Positions 35,967 through 35,998 of a stretch of DNA of 35,998 nt are shown here, one piece after another; the first letter of the stretch is position 1; each line of letters opens with the position of its first letter. Source of the stretch: Gammaproteobacteria bacterium. GTDB lineage: Bacteria > Pseudomonadota > Gammaproteobacteria > SZUA-229. The translations under genes and the position numbers were made by a program. Where the stretch lies: assembly GCA_022340645.1 (NCBI GenBank), contig JAJDNP010000026.1, positions 1 to 35,998 of the forward strand, in the 5' to 3' direction. The notes under the pieces are model-generated. The model saw nothing but the letters and a program-made list of their open reading frames with translations, made no database searches and was not told the DNA's origin.

Positions 35967-35998
35967 GTGGTCTGAAAATTCCTGGATGGAATTATTCA

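Overview
The window is a chromosomal segment of a gammaproteobacterium outside the enteric group. The best evidence is the contiguous order pyrG-kdsA-eno-ftsB-ispD-ispF, together with pdxH, zapE, yqiA, nagZ, a YbiT-type ABC-F gene and two DEAD-box helicases. No rRNA, tRNA, CRISPR array, prophage or intact transposase gene is visible. The species cannot be named from the sequence alone.

Layout. 1-372 is the tail of an EAL-domain gene. 589-4483 holds pdxH, a NYN-domain nuclease gene and a decayed Pit phosphate-transporter gene with at least five lesions, separated by miniature inverted-repeat elements. 4484-7508 carries ybiT and rhlE. 7750-14688 is the most unusual region. It has an RpfF-like crotonase (DSF-type fatty-acid signal synthase family) followed by a PlsC-like acyltransferase on the minus strand. 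Divergent from these are an acyl carrier protein, a cyclopropane-synthase-like methyltransferase and a FabF-like ketosynthase on the plus strand, and these converge on a multi-pass membrane GGDEF-EAL protein. 15130-17458 looks like a three-gene envelope operon (PDZ protein, small membrane protein, secreted class 3 lipase). 17656-25398 is a mix of housekeeping and small genes: a SrmB-like helicase, a Tat-exported DsrE-like protein, a stand-alone CZB zinc sensor, YjdM, a DASS transporter, an RbgA-like GTPase and an AhpD-like protein. 25398-32797 holds zapE and the pyrG-to-ispF block (CTP, KDO, glycolysis, division and isoprenoid precursors). 33035-35746 has an HU-like protein with a basic tail, yqiA and nagZ.

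How the genes may work together. The 7.7-14.7 kb cluster has the parts of a small fatty-acyl assembly line: a carrier, a chain-extending ketosynthase, a C-methyltransferase, an enzyme whose family dehydrates and releases 2-enoyl fatty acids, and an acyltransferase. A c-di-GMP enzyme lies next to it. I infer a diffusible fatty-acid signal or modified lipid system coupled to c-di-GMP; this is a hypothesis from family knowledge and gene order.

A second theme is the density of short inverted-repeat elements between genes. Several touch coding ends: one overlaps the pdxH stop, one supplies the ftsB stop, one lies about 40 bp upstream of the NYN start, and one ends 2 bp before the yqiA start. Two have flanking 4-bp repeats (TTAA, TTAT) that look like target duplications, and two others share the same nested architecture.
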